Below are positions 8,526-17,145 of a DNA stretch of 64,000 bases, piece after piece (within the stretch, counting starts at the first letter, position 1; each line of letters begins with the position of its first letter). A model generated the notes under the pieces. The model did not search any database. It was not told where the DNA came from and saw only the letters and a program-made list of their open reading frames with translations. Made by a program: the position numbers and the translations under genes. The stretch spans positions 1 through 64,000 of the forward strand of contig DWWU01000029.1 of NCBI GenBank assembly GCA_019119555.1, written 5' to 3'. Source of the DNA: Candidatus Fusicatenibacter intestinigallinarum. GTDB lineage: Bacteria; Bacillota; Clostridia; Lachnospirales; Lachnospiraceae.

Positions 8526-8996
8526 ATGGAAATCCGATTGGTCAAAGCCGGCATAAAAGATGCAGAAAAACTATGGAGGATGCAAATAAGAGCTTTCCAG
8601 AAGTTATTCGATAAGTATCAAGACACAGAAACCAGCCCTGCTGTTGAAAAAATTGACAAAACAGTGATGAGACTGAACCAGTCATTTACTTATTATTACT
8701 TTATTGAAGCCGACCACGCAATCGTAGGTGCTGTAAGAGTTATTGACAGACACGAAAAAGATACAGCCAAAAGGATATCGCCCATGTTTGTTTTGCCTGA
8801 ATACAGAAATAAGGGATATGCACAAAAAGCAATGCGGCTTGCAGAAGCAGAACACGGAAGTACAAATTGGGAATTGGATACAATATTGCAGGAACAGGGA
8901 AATTGCCATTTGTACGAAAAAATGGGATATCATCCAACAGGAAAAACAAAGGTAATAAACGAGAAAATGACACTGATATTTTATAAAAAAGATTAA
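8526..8996 (+). CDS. GNAT family N-acetyltransferase
   Basis: A 156-residue single-domain acetyltransferase. The central block ISPMFVLPEYRNKGYAQKAM contains the acetyl-CoA pyrophosphate-binding R/Q-x-x-G-x-G/A pattern (RNKGYA), and the C-terminal HLYEKMGY is typical of the family. AGGAG lies 7-8 bases before the ATG. The gene is distinctly AT-richer and more A-rich at third positions than the aldolase just upstream, which suggests separate, possibly recent acquisition. Substrate (amine, amino acid or protein) cannot be predicted. Confidence 0.85.
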   Translation: MEIRLVKAGIKDAEKLWRMQIRAFQKLFDKYQDTETSPAVEKIDKTVMRLNQSFTYYYFIEADHAIVGAVRVIDRHEKDTAKRISPMFVLPEYRNKGYAQKAMRLAEAEHGSTNWELDTILQEQGNCHLYEKMGYHPTGKTKVINEKMTLIFYKKD

Positions 8997-9020
8997 AGAT
9001 TCATCTACTGTGACACAAAA

Positions 9021-9058
9021 TTACAGGCCCGAAAAGAACATTCTTTTCAGGCCTGTAA
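9021..9058. terminator. Bidirectional terminator between the GNAT gene and the EF-G paralogue
   Basis: TTACAGGCC-c-GAAAAGAA, loop CA, TTCTTTTC-a-GGCCTGTAA: a near-perfect 18-bp stem between convergent genes. Confidence 0.75.
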
Positions 9059-9096
9059 CATTCAAAAATACTATCCTTTTTTATTATCGGTAACTG

Positions 9097-11187
9097 TTAT
9101 TCTTCATCGCTTGATACTTTGCTTGCTCTTGCTTCAATCTCTTTCTGCTGAACATCCGCCGGCGCCTGCTCGTATCTTGCAAATTCATAGGAGAATTCTC
9201 CGCTTCCGCCGGTCATGGACCGAAGCGCAGTGGAATATCCATAGATTTCCAGTTCCGGCACATCGGCTTCAATCACCGTCTTTCCGCCATGCTCCGGCGT
9301 CATTCCCAGCACACGTCCGCGGCGCTTGTTCAGATCACCCATAACATCGCCGGTATACTTGTCATCCACAATCACCTTCATCGAAACAATCGGCTCAAGC
9401 AGTACAGGAGAAGCCTCCATAAAGCCTTTCTTGAACGCCATCTTTGCCGCGGTCTTGAATGCCATTTCCGAGGAATCTACCGGGTGATAGGATCCGTCGT
9501 ACAGAACCGCTTTCACGCCCACAACCGGATATGCTGCCAGAGGACCTGCCTCCACTGCATCCTGAAGGCCTTTTTCCACTGCCGGGAAGTAATTCTTCGG
9601 AACCGCGCCGCCGACAACTTCCTGAGAGAACTCGAAGGCTTCGTCCAGGTTTCCGGACGGCTCAAAGCGCATTTTCACATGGCCATACTGTCCGTGTCCA
9701 CCGGACTGTTTCTTATATTTTGCCTCCACATCGGATTTCTTGCGAATGGTCTCGCGGAACGCAACTTTCGGTTTGCTCAGCTCCAGTTCCACTTTGTAGC
9801 GTTCCTGCAGCTTGCTGACAATAACGTCAATGTGCTGGTCGCCCATACCGTAAATCAGTGTCTGATGATTTGCGGAGTCATTGACAACCTTCATCGTAAG
9901 ATCCTCCTGCATCATCTTCTGGAATGCCTGGGAAATCTTATCCACATCCGCTTTATTCTTTGGTTTATAACGTTTTGCCGTATACGGAACAGATACTTCC
10001 GGTTTTCCGTATCGGATCGGAGCCGCTTTGGTCGCCAGGGAGTCGCCGGTTTTCGCATCTCCCAGTTTTCCGATCGCTCCGATATCTCCTGCATGAAGTT
10101 CCGGAACTTCGATCGGGCGGGAGCCCTCCAGCACATAGAGCTTATTCAGTTTTTCCTCAGATTCCTGATCCACATTGTAAAGAACATCGTCGCTCTTGAT
10201 GACACCGGAGCACACTTTAATCATCGAGTATTTTCCGATGAACGGATCGACAATTGTCTTGAAAATCGTCGCTGATTTCGATTTCTGGAAGTTATAATTT
10301 GCCTGGAAAATCTCATTGGTCGCGGTATTCAGGCCGGCGCACGGACGATCCGCCGGGCTTGGGAAATAGCCGCAGATATCGTCCAGCAGATTGGACACAC
10401 CCTGAAGGTTGATCGGAGAGCCCATACACACGGGAACAAGAGAGCCGTCTCCCACGTTCATCGCCAGAGCCGCAGAAATCTCTGCAACGGAAAACTCCTC
10501 TCCGCCGAAATAGCGGTCCATAAATTCCTCACTGGTCTCTGCCACAGATTCCATCAGCGTCTCACGGTATTTCTCCAGATATTCCTTCGAGTACTCTGGA
10601 ATCTCGCACTCTTCCTTTTTATCTTTATCAATATAACGGCGTCCTTTGTTTTTCACGATGTTGATGTAGCCGACAAATTTCTCATTCTCACGGATCGGCA
10701 TATGCAGAGGAGCAATCCGCTTTCCGTACAGTTCTGTCAGCTGTTCTACTACCTGACGATAGCTGACATTGTCAATATCCATATCCGTAACGAAAATCAT
10801 CCGGGGCAGATTATATTTTTCACACAGATCCCACGCTTTCTGTGTTCCGACCTGTACGCCCGCTTTTCCGGAAACAACGATCACTGCAGCGTCAGCCGCG
10901 CTGGCCGCTTCCTGCGCCTCTCCGACAAAATCAAAGAAACCCGGCGTATCCAGAACATTGATTTTATTCTTTCCCCACACAACAGGGATCATTGATGTGG
11001 AAATGGAAAACTGACGTTTGATTTCCTCTTTATCATAATCACTGATGGTATTTCCGTCGCTTACTTTTCCCAGGCGGTTGGTAATGCCTGAAAGATACGC
11101 CATCGCTTCTGCCAGCGTTGTCTTTCCGGCGCCGCCATGTCCAAGCAGGACCACATTTCTGATTCGGTCAGTTCTAAAAACGTCCAT
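9097..11187 (-). CDS. Elongation factor G-like translational GTPase (EF-G paralogue)
   Basis: A 696-residue protein with full EF-G architecture. The GTPase domain has GHGGAGKTTL (P-loop, G1) and DTPGFFDF (G3), followed by domains II-V, ending in the EF-G C-terminal fold. The G4 motif reads TDMD instead of canonical NKMD, which marks the EF-G-like (FusA2-type) group rather than the housekeeping translocase. Known members are poorly characterised; roles in translocation, ribosome recycling or stress have been proposed. The start at 11187 has GGGAGG 8 bases upstream; a longer open frame to 11286 lacks a site. It has its own promoter at 11314-11342 and appears monocistronic. Confidence 0.9.
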   Translation of the reverse strand: MDVFRTDRIRNVVLLGHGGAGKTTLAEAMAYLSGITNRLGKVSDGNTISDYDKEEIKRQFSISTSMIPVVWGKNKINVLDTPGFFDFVGEAQEAASAADAAVIVVSGKAGVQVGTQKAWDLCEKYNLPRMIFVTDMDIDNVSYRQVVEQLTELYGKRIAPLHMPIRENEKFVGYINIVKNKGRRYIDKDKKEECEIPEYSKEYLEKYRETLMESVAETSEEFMDRYFGGEEFSVAEISAALAMNVGDGSLVPVCMGSPINLQGVSNLLDDICGYFPSPADRPCAGLNTATNEIFQANYNFQKSKSATIFKTIVDPFIGKYSMIKVCSGVIKSDDVLYNVDQESEEKLNKLYVLEGSRPIEVPELHAGDIGAIGKLGDAKTGDSLATKAAPIRYGKPEVSVPYTAKRYKPKNKADVDKISQAFQKMMQEDLTMKVVNDSANHQTLIYGMGDQHIDVIVSKLQERYKVELELSKPKVAFRETIRKKSDVEAKYKKQSGGHGQYGHVKMRFEPSGNLDEAFEFSQEVVGGAVPKNYFPAVEKGLQDAVEAGPLAAYPVVGVKAVLYDGSYHPVDSSEMAFKTAAKMAFKKGFMEASPVLLEPIVSMKVIVDDKYTGDVMGDLNKRRGRVLGMTPEHGGKTVIEADVPELEIYGYSTALRSMTGGSGEFSYEFARYEQAPADVQQKEIEARASKVSSDEE

Positions 11188-11313
11188 ATGTAATACCTCC
11201 CAAAATAAATTTATGTCCCGGAGTGCTGGTTTCCCTTCCGGTTCTGTCCGGAAAACTCCCATACGCTCCCACATGTGAAGTTTCACGTTTCCGCTCTTCT
11301 TCCTATGGTCTAT

Positions 11314-11342
11314 ATTCTACTAAAGAAATGACTTTTTTTCAA
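11314..11342 (-). promoter_or_regulatory. Promoter of the EF-G-like gene
   Basis: TTGAAA (11337-11342), 17 bases, TAGAAT (11314-11319) on the minus strand, with a leader of about 120 bases. Confidence 0.7.
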
Positions 11343-11638
11343 GTATATTATATAAATTTAACAATATATTTCTGAAAGTTTGAATTTTCATCCTTTTTTA
11401 AATGTACATTATGCTTCAATACTTTCAACAATTTTCAGAAAAGATTCTCTCATTTCCAGCCTCTCGCTCCCCGGTCCCGAAACACAGAGGAAGGCAGACC
11501 ACAGACAGAGCAAATGCAAAAATTGCTTCGCGATGGGCCGGATACCTGCAGGCTCTGCGTTTTCCTACGGCTTGTGCAGTGAATGCACAGGCCTGGCTGA
11601 ACTGTAGCCTTTGTTTTCCACTTTAAAGCAATAAATTA
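11343..11638. other. Non-coding stretch between the EF-G-like gene and the Nudix remnant
   Basis: The left part is AT-rich (about 11343-11430). The right part holds the composite repeat at 11521-11608. No supported gene was seen on either strand. Confidence 0.5.
11521..11608 (-). repeat. Composite palindromic repeat, copy 1
   Basis: On the minus strand it reads TACAGTTCAGCCAGG, a TGTGCATTCACTGCACA hairpin, CCGTAGGAAAACGCAGAGCC, then GGCCCATCGCGAAGC. The same blocks in the same order occur on the plus strand at 17146-17238. Confidence 0.75.
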
Positions 11639-11667
11639 TTGACAATTGATTGCCTGTGCCTTAAAAT
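11639..11667 (+). promoter_or_regulatory. Promoter of the Nudix remnant
   Basis: Consensus TTGACA (11639-11644), 17 bases, TAAAAT (11662-11667), 32 bases before the start codon. It looks intact although the gene is not. Confidence 0.75.
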
Positions 11668-11699
11668 ATCCTTATTGTGCAGGAGGATGGAGGATCATT

Positions 11700-12013
11700 A
11701 TGGAACACGGATTGACAGACAGAAAAATCACGGCTGTCCGCTTCTGTGGGGAAGCGGAAGATGCTTTGCTGAAATTCGCCGTGATTATTTCAAAATCCAA
11801 TGATAAATGGGTCTATTGCAGACATCAGGAACGTACTATTTTAAAACTGAAACCTATGGAATGTTATACTGCGCTGAAATTTCAGAATTTGAACACAATC
11901 TGCACAAGGAAATCTCTGAAATAGAATTTTTTGACACACCGCCTGTGAACCAGACCTATCCGCAGATTCAGCCGCTGCTTGTAAAAGAGGTTCTGAAACG
12001 TGGCTTCTGCTGA
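11700..12013 (+). pseudogene. Nudix hydrolase remnant with internal deletion
   Basis: The first frame (ATG at 11700, GGAGG upstream) reads like the N-terminus of a Nudix hydrolase: KFAVIISKSNDKWVYCRHQER up to about 11831. The second frame, shifted by one, continues with TYGMLYCAEISEFE and ends with TYPQIQPLLVKEVL at 12013, a typical C-terminus of the same family. The segment between them, including the catalytic Nudix box (GxxxxxExxxxxxxREUxEExGU) and about 60-70 residues, is missing. A deletion ending out of frame explains both observations. The product cannot be an active Nudix enzyme. Confidence 0.8.
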
Positions 12014-12115
12014 ACTGCTGAGGCTGTTCAACAGTTGAATGGTTACAAACTGTTCTTCATGAATGACAGTTTTCCGGCGGTGTAATTACCAAGACGAACG
12101 AAAAGGATAAAAGTC

Positions 12116-13129
12116 ATGATCATTGTAATGAAACCAGACGCCCCAAAAGAGGCGGTCGATAAAGTAACTGCTCTGGTTCAGTCCAAAGGACTGGAAACTC
12201 ATCTCTCCGAAGGAAAACAGGTGACAATCATCGGTGTGGTCGGAGACAAATCGCTGCTGGTCAACGAAAACCTGCAGATGCTTCCCTATGTAGACCGGCT
12301 GGTGCCGATCACCGAAAGCTACAAGCTGGCAAACAGAAAATTCCATCCGGAACCCACCTCCGTCAGGGTCGGCAGTCATGTCATCGGCCCGAAGACCCTG
12401 ACGGTAATGGCAGGTCCCTGTGCGGTGGAAACCGAGGAACAGCTGATGCTCATCGCAGAAAATGTGAAAAAGGCAGGAGCACAGATCCTGAGAGGCGGCG
12501 CCTATAAACCCCGCACCTCTCCCTACTCTTTCCAGGGGCTGGAGGAAGAGGGCCTTCGCTATATGGCCGAGGCAAAAAAGGCATACGGTCTGAACACGAT
12601 CTGTGAGGTAATCAGTCTGGATGCAATCAATGCTGCGGTAAAGTATGTGGATATGATCCAGATCGGCGCAAGAAACATGCAGAACTTCCAGCTGCTCCGG
12701 GAAGCGGGAAAATCCGGCCTGCCGGTTCTGCTGAAACGGGGCATCGCGGCAACCATTGACGAATGGCTGAATGCCGCGGAATACATTATCGCAGAGGGAA
12801 ATCCAAACGTGGTTCTCTGCGAGCGCGGTATCCGCACCTATGAAACTGCGACCAGAAATACTCTGGATCTCAGCGCCGTGCCGGTCATCCGCGAGAAGAG
12901 TCATCTGCCTGTGATCGTAGATCCCAGCCACGCAACGGGAGTCGCATCCTATGTGGCTCCTCTTGCAAAGGCAGCGGTTGCCTGCGGCGCCGACGGCCTG
13001 ATGATCGAGGTACACAACGATCCCGCCCACGCGCTCTCCGACGGTCCACAGTCTCTGACCTTCGACCGTTTTGACACACTGATGAATGAGCTGGCCCCTT
13101 ATATCAGGCTGGCGGAAAGGAACCTGTAA
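12116..13129 (+). CDS. aroF: 3-deoxy-7-phosphoheptulonate synthase (DAHP synthase, type I-beta)
   Basis: Condenses PEP and erythrose-4-phosphate, the first step of aromatic amino acid synthesis; 337 residues. Residues 1-70 form the N-terminal ferredoxin-like regulatory domain of the beta class. The barrel follows with AGPCAVE, KPRTSPYSFQG, IQIGARNMQNF and VDPSHATG, which carry PEP, metal and phosphate ligands. In this class the N-terminal domain mediates feedback inhibition. The stop is 4 bases before tyrA, so the two form an operon and the synthase is probably devoted to, or inhibited by, tyrosine or phenylalanine (inference). The gene symbol follows common Clostridia usage. Confidence 0.95.
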   Translation: MIIVMKPDAPKEAVDKVTALVQSKGLETHLSEGKQVTIIGVVGDKSLLVNENLQMLPYVDRLVPITESYKLANRKFHPEPTSVRVGSHVIGPKTLTVMAGPCAVETEEQLMLIAENVKKAGAQILRGGAYKPRTSPYSFQGLEEEGLRYMAEAKKAYGLNTICEVISLDAINAAVKYVDMIQIGARNMQNFQLLREAGKSGLPVLLKRGIAATIDEWLNAAEYIIAEGNPNVVLCERGIRTYETATRNTLDLSAVPVIREKSHLPVIVDPSHATGVASYVAPLAKAAVACGADGLMIEVHNDPAHALSDGPQSLTFDRFDTLMNELAPYIRLAERNL

Positions 13130-13133
13130 CACA

Positions 13134-14234
13134 ATGGATAAAATTACCGTAGGCTTTATCGGTCTTGGTCTGATCGGCGGTTCGATTGCCCGGGCGATGA
13201 AGAAATTTCGCACAGACTGTTATCTGATGGCGTACTCTCACACAACTGCTACATTGAAAGAAGCCATTGATGCCGGAGTCATCGACGTCGCGCTGACAGA
13301 GCACGATCCAAGATTTTCAGAATGTGACTACATTTTTCTCTGTGCGCCGGTAACGACCAATCTGTCCTACCTGCCGTTTTTAAGCGAAATCATCAAGCCT
13401 TCCTGCATCATTACGGATGTGGGAAGCGTAAAAGGCGAGATTCACAGGGAAGTTCAGAAGATCAGACTGATCCGGAATTTTATCGGAGGACATCCGATGG
13501 CCGGTTCCGAAAAGACAGGATTTGCCAATTCTACCGATTATCTGCTGGAGAACGCCTACTATGTGATCACACCCGAATCGGAAATTGAGATCTCCGCCCT
13601 GTCGGATTTTGTGGAACTGGTACGTTCTCTGAAAGCGATCCCTATGGTCCTGACCTACGAAGAACATGATTATGTCACGGCGGCTGTCAGCCATCTGCCT
13701 CATATTGTGGCAGCCACGCTGGTAAATACGCTGGAACATCTGGACACGCCGGAGGAATACATGAAAATGATTGCCGCCGGAGGATTCAAGGATATCACCA
13801 GAATCGCCTCCTCCTCCCCGGTAATGTGGCAGCAGATCTGCGCGTCCAATCGGGAGCAGATTTCCCGCGTGCTGGACGCATATATCCGCGCGCTGGTACA
13901 GGCGAAATATCTGGTGGACAATCAGAAGACGGATGATATTTTTCAGATGTTCGAAAGTGCAAAGGATTACCGGGATTCGCTTCCGGATATGAAGAGCATG
14001 ACCTCAAGAATGTACGTTCTTTACTGCGACCTGTATGACGAGACCGGCGGAATCGCGGCGGTCACAACACTGCTGGCGAAGAATGACATCAACATCAAAA
14101 ACATCGGAATCATCCACAACAGGGAATTCGAGGAAGGTGTTCTGCGCATTGAATTTTATCAGGCCGATGCCTGTGACCGTGCAAAAACCGTTCTGGAAGA
14201 GACCTCCTACCGGGTGCATCTTCCGAAAAACTGA
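13134..14234 (+). CDS. tyrA: Prephenate dehydrogenase with C-terminal ACT domain
   Basis: Oxidatively decarboxylates prephenate to 4-hydroxyphenylpyruvate in tyrosine synthesis. The 366-residue product begins with an NAD(P)-binding Rossmann motif GFIGLGLIGGS. GGHPMAGSEKTGF carries the catalytic His and substrate-binding residues, and AVSHLPH follows in the helical dimerisation domain. The last ~75 residues (starting RMYVLYCDLYDE) form an ACT domain, expected to bind tyrosine for feedback control. The start at 13134 is preferred because the Rossmann fold begins there; an upstream ATG at 13086 lies inside aroF. Confidence 0.95.
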   Translation: MDKITVGFIGLGLIGGSIARAMKKFRTDCYLMAYSHTTATLKEAIDAGVIDVALTEHDPRFSECDYIFLCAPVTTNLSYLPFLSEIIKPSCIITDVGSVKGEIHREVQKIRLIRNFIGGHPMAGSEKTGFANSTDYLLENAYYVITPESEIEISALSDFVELVRSLKAIPMVLTYEEHDYVTAAVSHLPHIVAATLVNTLEHLDTPEEYMKMIAAGGFKDITRIASSSPVMWQQICASNREQISRVLDAYIRALVQAKYLVDNQKTDDIFQMFESAKDYRDSLPDMKSMTSRMYVLYCDLYDETGGIAAVTTLLAKNDINIKNIGIIHNREFEEGVLRIEFYQADACDRAKTVLEETSYRVHLPKN

Positions 14235-14282
14235 TGACAGATTTCTGCTCCGCGCGAGTGTACATCCCACGGAGTGTTTTTC

Positions 14283-14311
14283 GATAACAGGGAACGTAGT
14301 TTCCCGTTATC
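14283..14311. repeat. 29-bp hairpin repeat, copy 2
   Basis: GATAACAGGGAAC, loop GTA, GTTTCCCGTTATC; 26 of 29 bases match 3891-3919 including the loop. It lies between convergent tyrA and the DapA-like gene. Confidence 0.7.
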
Positions 14312-14312
14312 A

Positions 14313-14358
14313 AAAAAATCCCCGTGTCTTCCGATTCATGGAAGACCCGGGGATTTTT
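14313..14358. terminator. Bidirectional terminator between tyrA and the DapA-like gene
   Basis: AAAAATCCCCG-TGTCTTCC pairs with GGAAGA-CCCGGGGATTTTT, with A- and T-runs at the two ends suited to termination in both directions. Confidence 0.85.
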
Positions 14359-14374
14359 ATGTTCCGCAGGGAAA

Positions 14375-15265
14375 TCACAAACCTGCTTCTACAAGGATCC
14401 GGCGAATGCTTTCCGTCTCCTCCTCCGTTGCAGGGAGGACGGGAGGCGCACAGAACGGTTTCATTTTCACTCCCCGCACCTCCATCGCTTTTTTTATCAC
14501 CGGCACAAACTGCGGCGCAACATCATAGATTGCCATCAGCTCATCAATTTTTTTCTGGTATTCCTGCATTCCTGCCAGATCCTCCCGGCGGGCTCTGTCT
14601 GCATATCCCGACGCAACCTCAGGGGCAAAATTAGACAGCCCGGCCACACAACCGTCCCCGCCGCTCAGCACATTATGTCCGAAAAATTCATCGAATCCGG
14701 AAAATACCATAAAATCCGGATACTCCTTCTTCACTTTCTGAATGATCGCCCGGGTATGTCCCATCGTCGCCACCGTATCCTTGATGCCGACAATATTCCT
14801 GTGGCGGGATACCAGCGTGTAGACCAGATCCGGGCGAAGGTCATAGCCGGTTCTGTCCGGAAAATTATACAGAAGCACCGGTCCGTGGACGCGTTCCGCC
14901 AGAGTGTCGTAAAAGTTCAGCACCGCGCTGTCCGGCAGATTGAAATAGTAAGGCGAAATCACCATGACGCCGTCCGCTCCCTGCTCCAGTGCGTAATTGG
15001 AAAGCTCCGTGCAGGCCTCAAAATTCATCTCATTGGTTCCTACATACACAGTGACACGATGATCAATGTATGCAGCCGCTTCTCTGATCAGCCGCTTCTT
15101 TTCTTCCAGGGGAATTGCAAAAAACTCACCGATACTGCCCAGCAGCAGAATTCCGTCCATACCGTTTTCAATCAGAAAGTCGTAGATCCTTTTGTTCGCA
15201 TCCAGATCCACATGACCGTTTTCATCCATTGCCGTAACCGCCGGCGTAATCCATTTTGCTTTCAT
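14375..15265 (-). CDS. DapA/NanA-family aldolase, probably 2-keto-3-deoxy sugar-acid aldolase
   Basis: A 296-residue class I aldolase of the dihydrodipicolinate synthase/N-acetylneuraminate lyase superfamily. Seen: LLGSIGEFFAI (phosphate/carboxylate loop, GTTGE-like), the YNFPDRTGYD block carrying the conserved Tyr, and VGIKDT with the Schiff-base Lys. It is unlikely to be the biosynthetic DapA because the gene follows, 14 bases downstream, an IlvD/Edd-type dehydratase. That arrangement is known for non-phosphorylated sugar-acid breakdown (as in E. coli yjhG-yjhH or yagF-yagE), where the dehydratase product is cleaved to pyruvate plus an aldehyde. The exact substrate is not determined. Confidence 0.85.
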   Translation of the reverse strand: MKAKWITPAVTAMDENGHVDLDANKRIYDFLIENGMDGILLLGSIGEFFAIPLEEKKRLIREAAAYIDHRVTVYVGTNEMNFEACTELSNYALEQGADGVMVISPYYFNLPDSAVLNFYDTLAERVHGPVLLYNFPDRTGYDLRPDLVYTLVSRHRNIVGIKDTVATMGHTRAIIQKVKKEYPDFMVFSGFDEFFGHNVLSGGDGCVAGLSNFAPEVASGYADRARREDLAGMQEYQKKIDELMAIYDVAPQFVPVIKKAMEVRGVKMKPFCAPPVLPATEEETESIRRILVEAGL

Positions 15266-15279
15266 GTCTTCCTGCTCCT

Positions 15280-17007
15280 TCAGTCTTCATATCCTGCGCC
15301 CTGCATCGCGGAGAGCGCATGGCTCGTATAACGTCTGTAAATTCCTTTCCGTTCCGGACGGGGAATCACTCCTTTTCTGGAGCGCTCCGCAAGAATCTTT
15401 TCAACCTCCTCCGGGGAACATTCTTTTCCCTGGATTCCCACAATGTCCAGCGTCCGGTTTTTCACACTGTAGGCGACAATGTCTCCCGTCTCCAGAAAAG
15501 CAAGCGGACCGCCGCTGGCCGCTTCCGGCGACACATGTCCGATGGCAGCGCCCCGGGTCGCTCCGGAAAAACGGCCGTCGGTCACCAGCGAAACCGTCCC
15601 ATTCAGTCGCTCGTCGCAGACGATCGCCTCCGTGGTCATCAGCATCTCCGGCATTCCGGAGCCCCGCGGCCCTTCATACCGGATCACCAGAATATCTCCC
15701 GGCTCCACAGTTCCGTCCACAACGGCCTGATAGGCGTCCTCCTCGCAGTTATAGACTCTTGCAGGCCCTTTCCTCTCCCGCATCTCATGGCTGCATGCTG
15801 AGTATTTGATGACAGCGCCGTCCGGGGCAAGGTTGCCCAGCAGAATTGCCACAGAACCTTTTTCCGTGGCTTTTTCCACAGGAAAAATCACCTGATCCCG
15901 CTCCAGGCCATAGTTATGGAGATATCCCAGGTTCCGCGCGAAAAAGTTGTCCCGCTGAAGATCTTCCAGATTCTCCCCCAGCGTTTTTCCTGTCACTGTC
16001 ATCACGTCCAGATGAAGCATATCTTTCAGGTAGAGTTCAACCATCGGAACCTCTCCGGCAAACCAGAAGGATTCTGTCAGATGCTCTCCGCTGGGATTGA
16101 TGTTTCCGAGATGCGGCACCTTATGGTTGATCTCGTCGAACAGTTCCGGCTCAAGAATCATCCCGAGTTCTCTGGCGATGGACGGAAGATGAATGGTGGC
16201 ATTGGTCGAACCTCCGATCGCGCTGTGAACGATCACTGCATTTTCAAACGCTTCCCTGGTGAGAATGTCGCTGACACGGATTCCCTTTTCCACCAGAGAC
16301 ATGATCTGCCGCCCTGCTTTCCGGGCGCCGGAAAGAATATCCCGCATAGTCGCCGGCATCAGCGCCGCTCCCGGCAGCGTAAGCCCCAGAGCCTCCGCCA
16401 TACACTGCATTGTGCTCGCCGTACCGAGAAACGTACAGGCTCCGCAGGAAGGACATCCGGTCAGCTTATAGTCCCTGATCTCCTGGGCGCTGACAGCGTT
16501 TTTCCGCTTCTGGCGAAGAGAGATATCCCCCGCCACAAGGGAAGTCGTCATATCCGGCCCCGGCCGCATACTTCCTCCCGGAACAAAAATCGTGGGAAGG
16601 TTCAGGCGCGCAGCAGCCTTCAGCTGTGCCGGAATCGACTTGTCGCAGGACGCGGAAAGGATCATTCCGTCCCAGGGATATACCGATCCGTGGACTTCAA
16701 TCATATCGCAGATCGCCTCCCTGGATGCCAGGATATAATTCATTCCGTCATGCCCCTGGGCACAGCCGTCACAGATGTCTGTCGTATGATACTGGGCAGG
16801 AAAGCCTCCTTTTTCAAACACGCCGTACTTGGCCTGCTCCATCAGTCCGGAAAGATGCGTGCTCCCCGGATGACTGTCGCCAAAGGCGTCCTCCAGAAGG
16901 ATCTGCGGTTTTGTCACATCCTCTTCCTCCCAGCCGGATCCCATCTGGAGGGCGTCAAACTGAGCCCACAGAAGCCGCTGAGGCGCACTTTTCTGTTTCA
17001 GATTCAT
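15280..17007 (-). CDS. IlvD/Edd family dehydratase, probably sugar-acid (aldonate) dehydratase
   Basis: A 575-residue Fe-S dehydratase. Cysteines of the expected cluster ligands are present in CDGCAQGHD, SASCDKS and GCPSCGACTFLGTAS. VTDGRFSGATRG and GHVSPEAA near the C-terminus belong to the Mg/substrate site. The family includes dihydroxy-acid dehydratase (IlvD), 6-phosphogluconate dehydratase and aldonate dehydratases. The next gene encodes a DapA-type aldolase, so a catabolic role on a pentonate or hexonate is more likely than branched-chain amino acid synthesis (inference). AAAGGGGG precedes the ATG. It is transcribed from 17088-17116, and the leader carries a palindromic repeat. No regulator or transporter gene is adjacent. 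Confidence 0.87.
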   Translation of the reverse strand: MNLKQKSAPQRLLWAQFDALQMGSGWEEEDVTKPQILLEDAFGDSHPGSTHLSGLMEQAKYGVFEKGGFPAQYHTTDICDGCAQGHDGMNYILASREAICDMIEVHGSVYPWDGMILSASCDKSIPAQLKAAARLNLPTIFVPGGSMRPGPDMTTSLVAGDISLRQKRKNAVSAQEIRDYKLTGCPSCGACTFLGTASTMQCMAEALGLTLPGAALMPATMRDILSGARKAGRQIMSLVEKGIRVSDILTREAFENAVIVHSAIGGSTNATIHLPSIARELGMILEPELFDEINHKVPHLGNINPSGEHLTESFWFAGEVPMVELYLKDMLHLDVMTVTGKTLGENLEDLQRDNFFARNLGYLHNYGLERDQVIFPVEKATEKGSVAILLGNLAPDGAVIKYSACSHEMRERKGPARVYNCEEDAYQAVVDGTVEPGDILVIRYEGPRGSGMPEMLMTTEAIVCDERLNGTVSLVTDGRFSGATRGAAIGHVSPEAASGGPLAFLETGDIVAYSVKNRTLDIVGIQGKECSPEEVEKILAERSRKGVIPRPERKGIYRRYTSHALSAMQGAGYED

Positions 17008-17044
17008 GTTTATTTCCCCCTTTGCCGAAATATACGGAAATTCA

Positions 17045-17072
17045 GTAACAATTCAGCCAGCTGAACTGGAAT
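17045..17072. repeat. 28-bp palindromic repeat, partly degenerate, in the dehydratase leader
   Basis: GTAACAATTCAGC, CA, GCTGAACTGGAAT. The left arm and inner right arm match the consensus; the outer right arm is decayed. It lies between the promoter at 17088-17116 and the start at 17007, hence in the 5' untranslated region. Confidence 0.65.
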
Positions 17073-17087
17073 GAAATTCATTTTTTC

Positions 17088-17116
17088 ATTCTATCATAGC
17101 CAGGCGCGGATGTTAA
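17088..17116 (-). promoter_or_regulatory. Promoter of the dehydratase-aldolase operon
   Basis: TTAACA (17111-17116), 17 bases, TAGAAT (17088-17093) on the minus strand. Confidence 0.7.
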
Positions 17117-17145
17117 TACTTTGTTTAATAAATAAACAAATTTGG

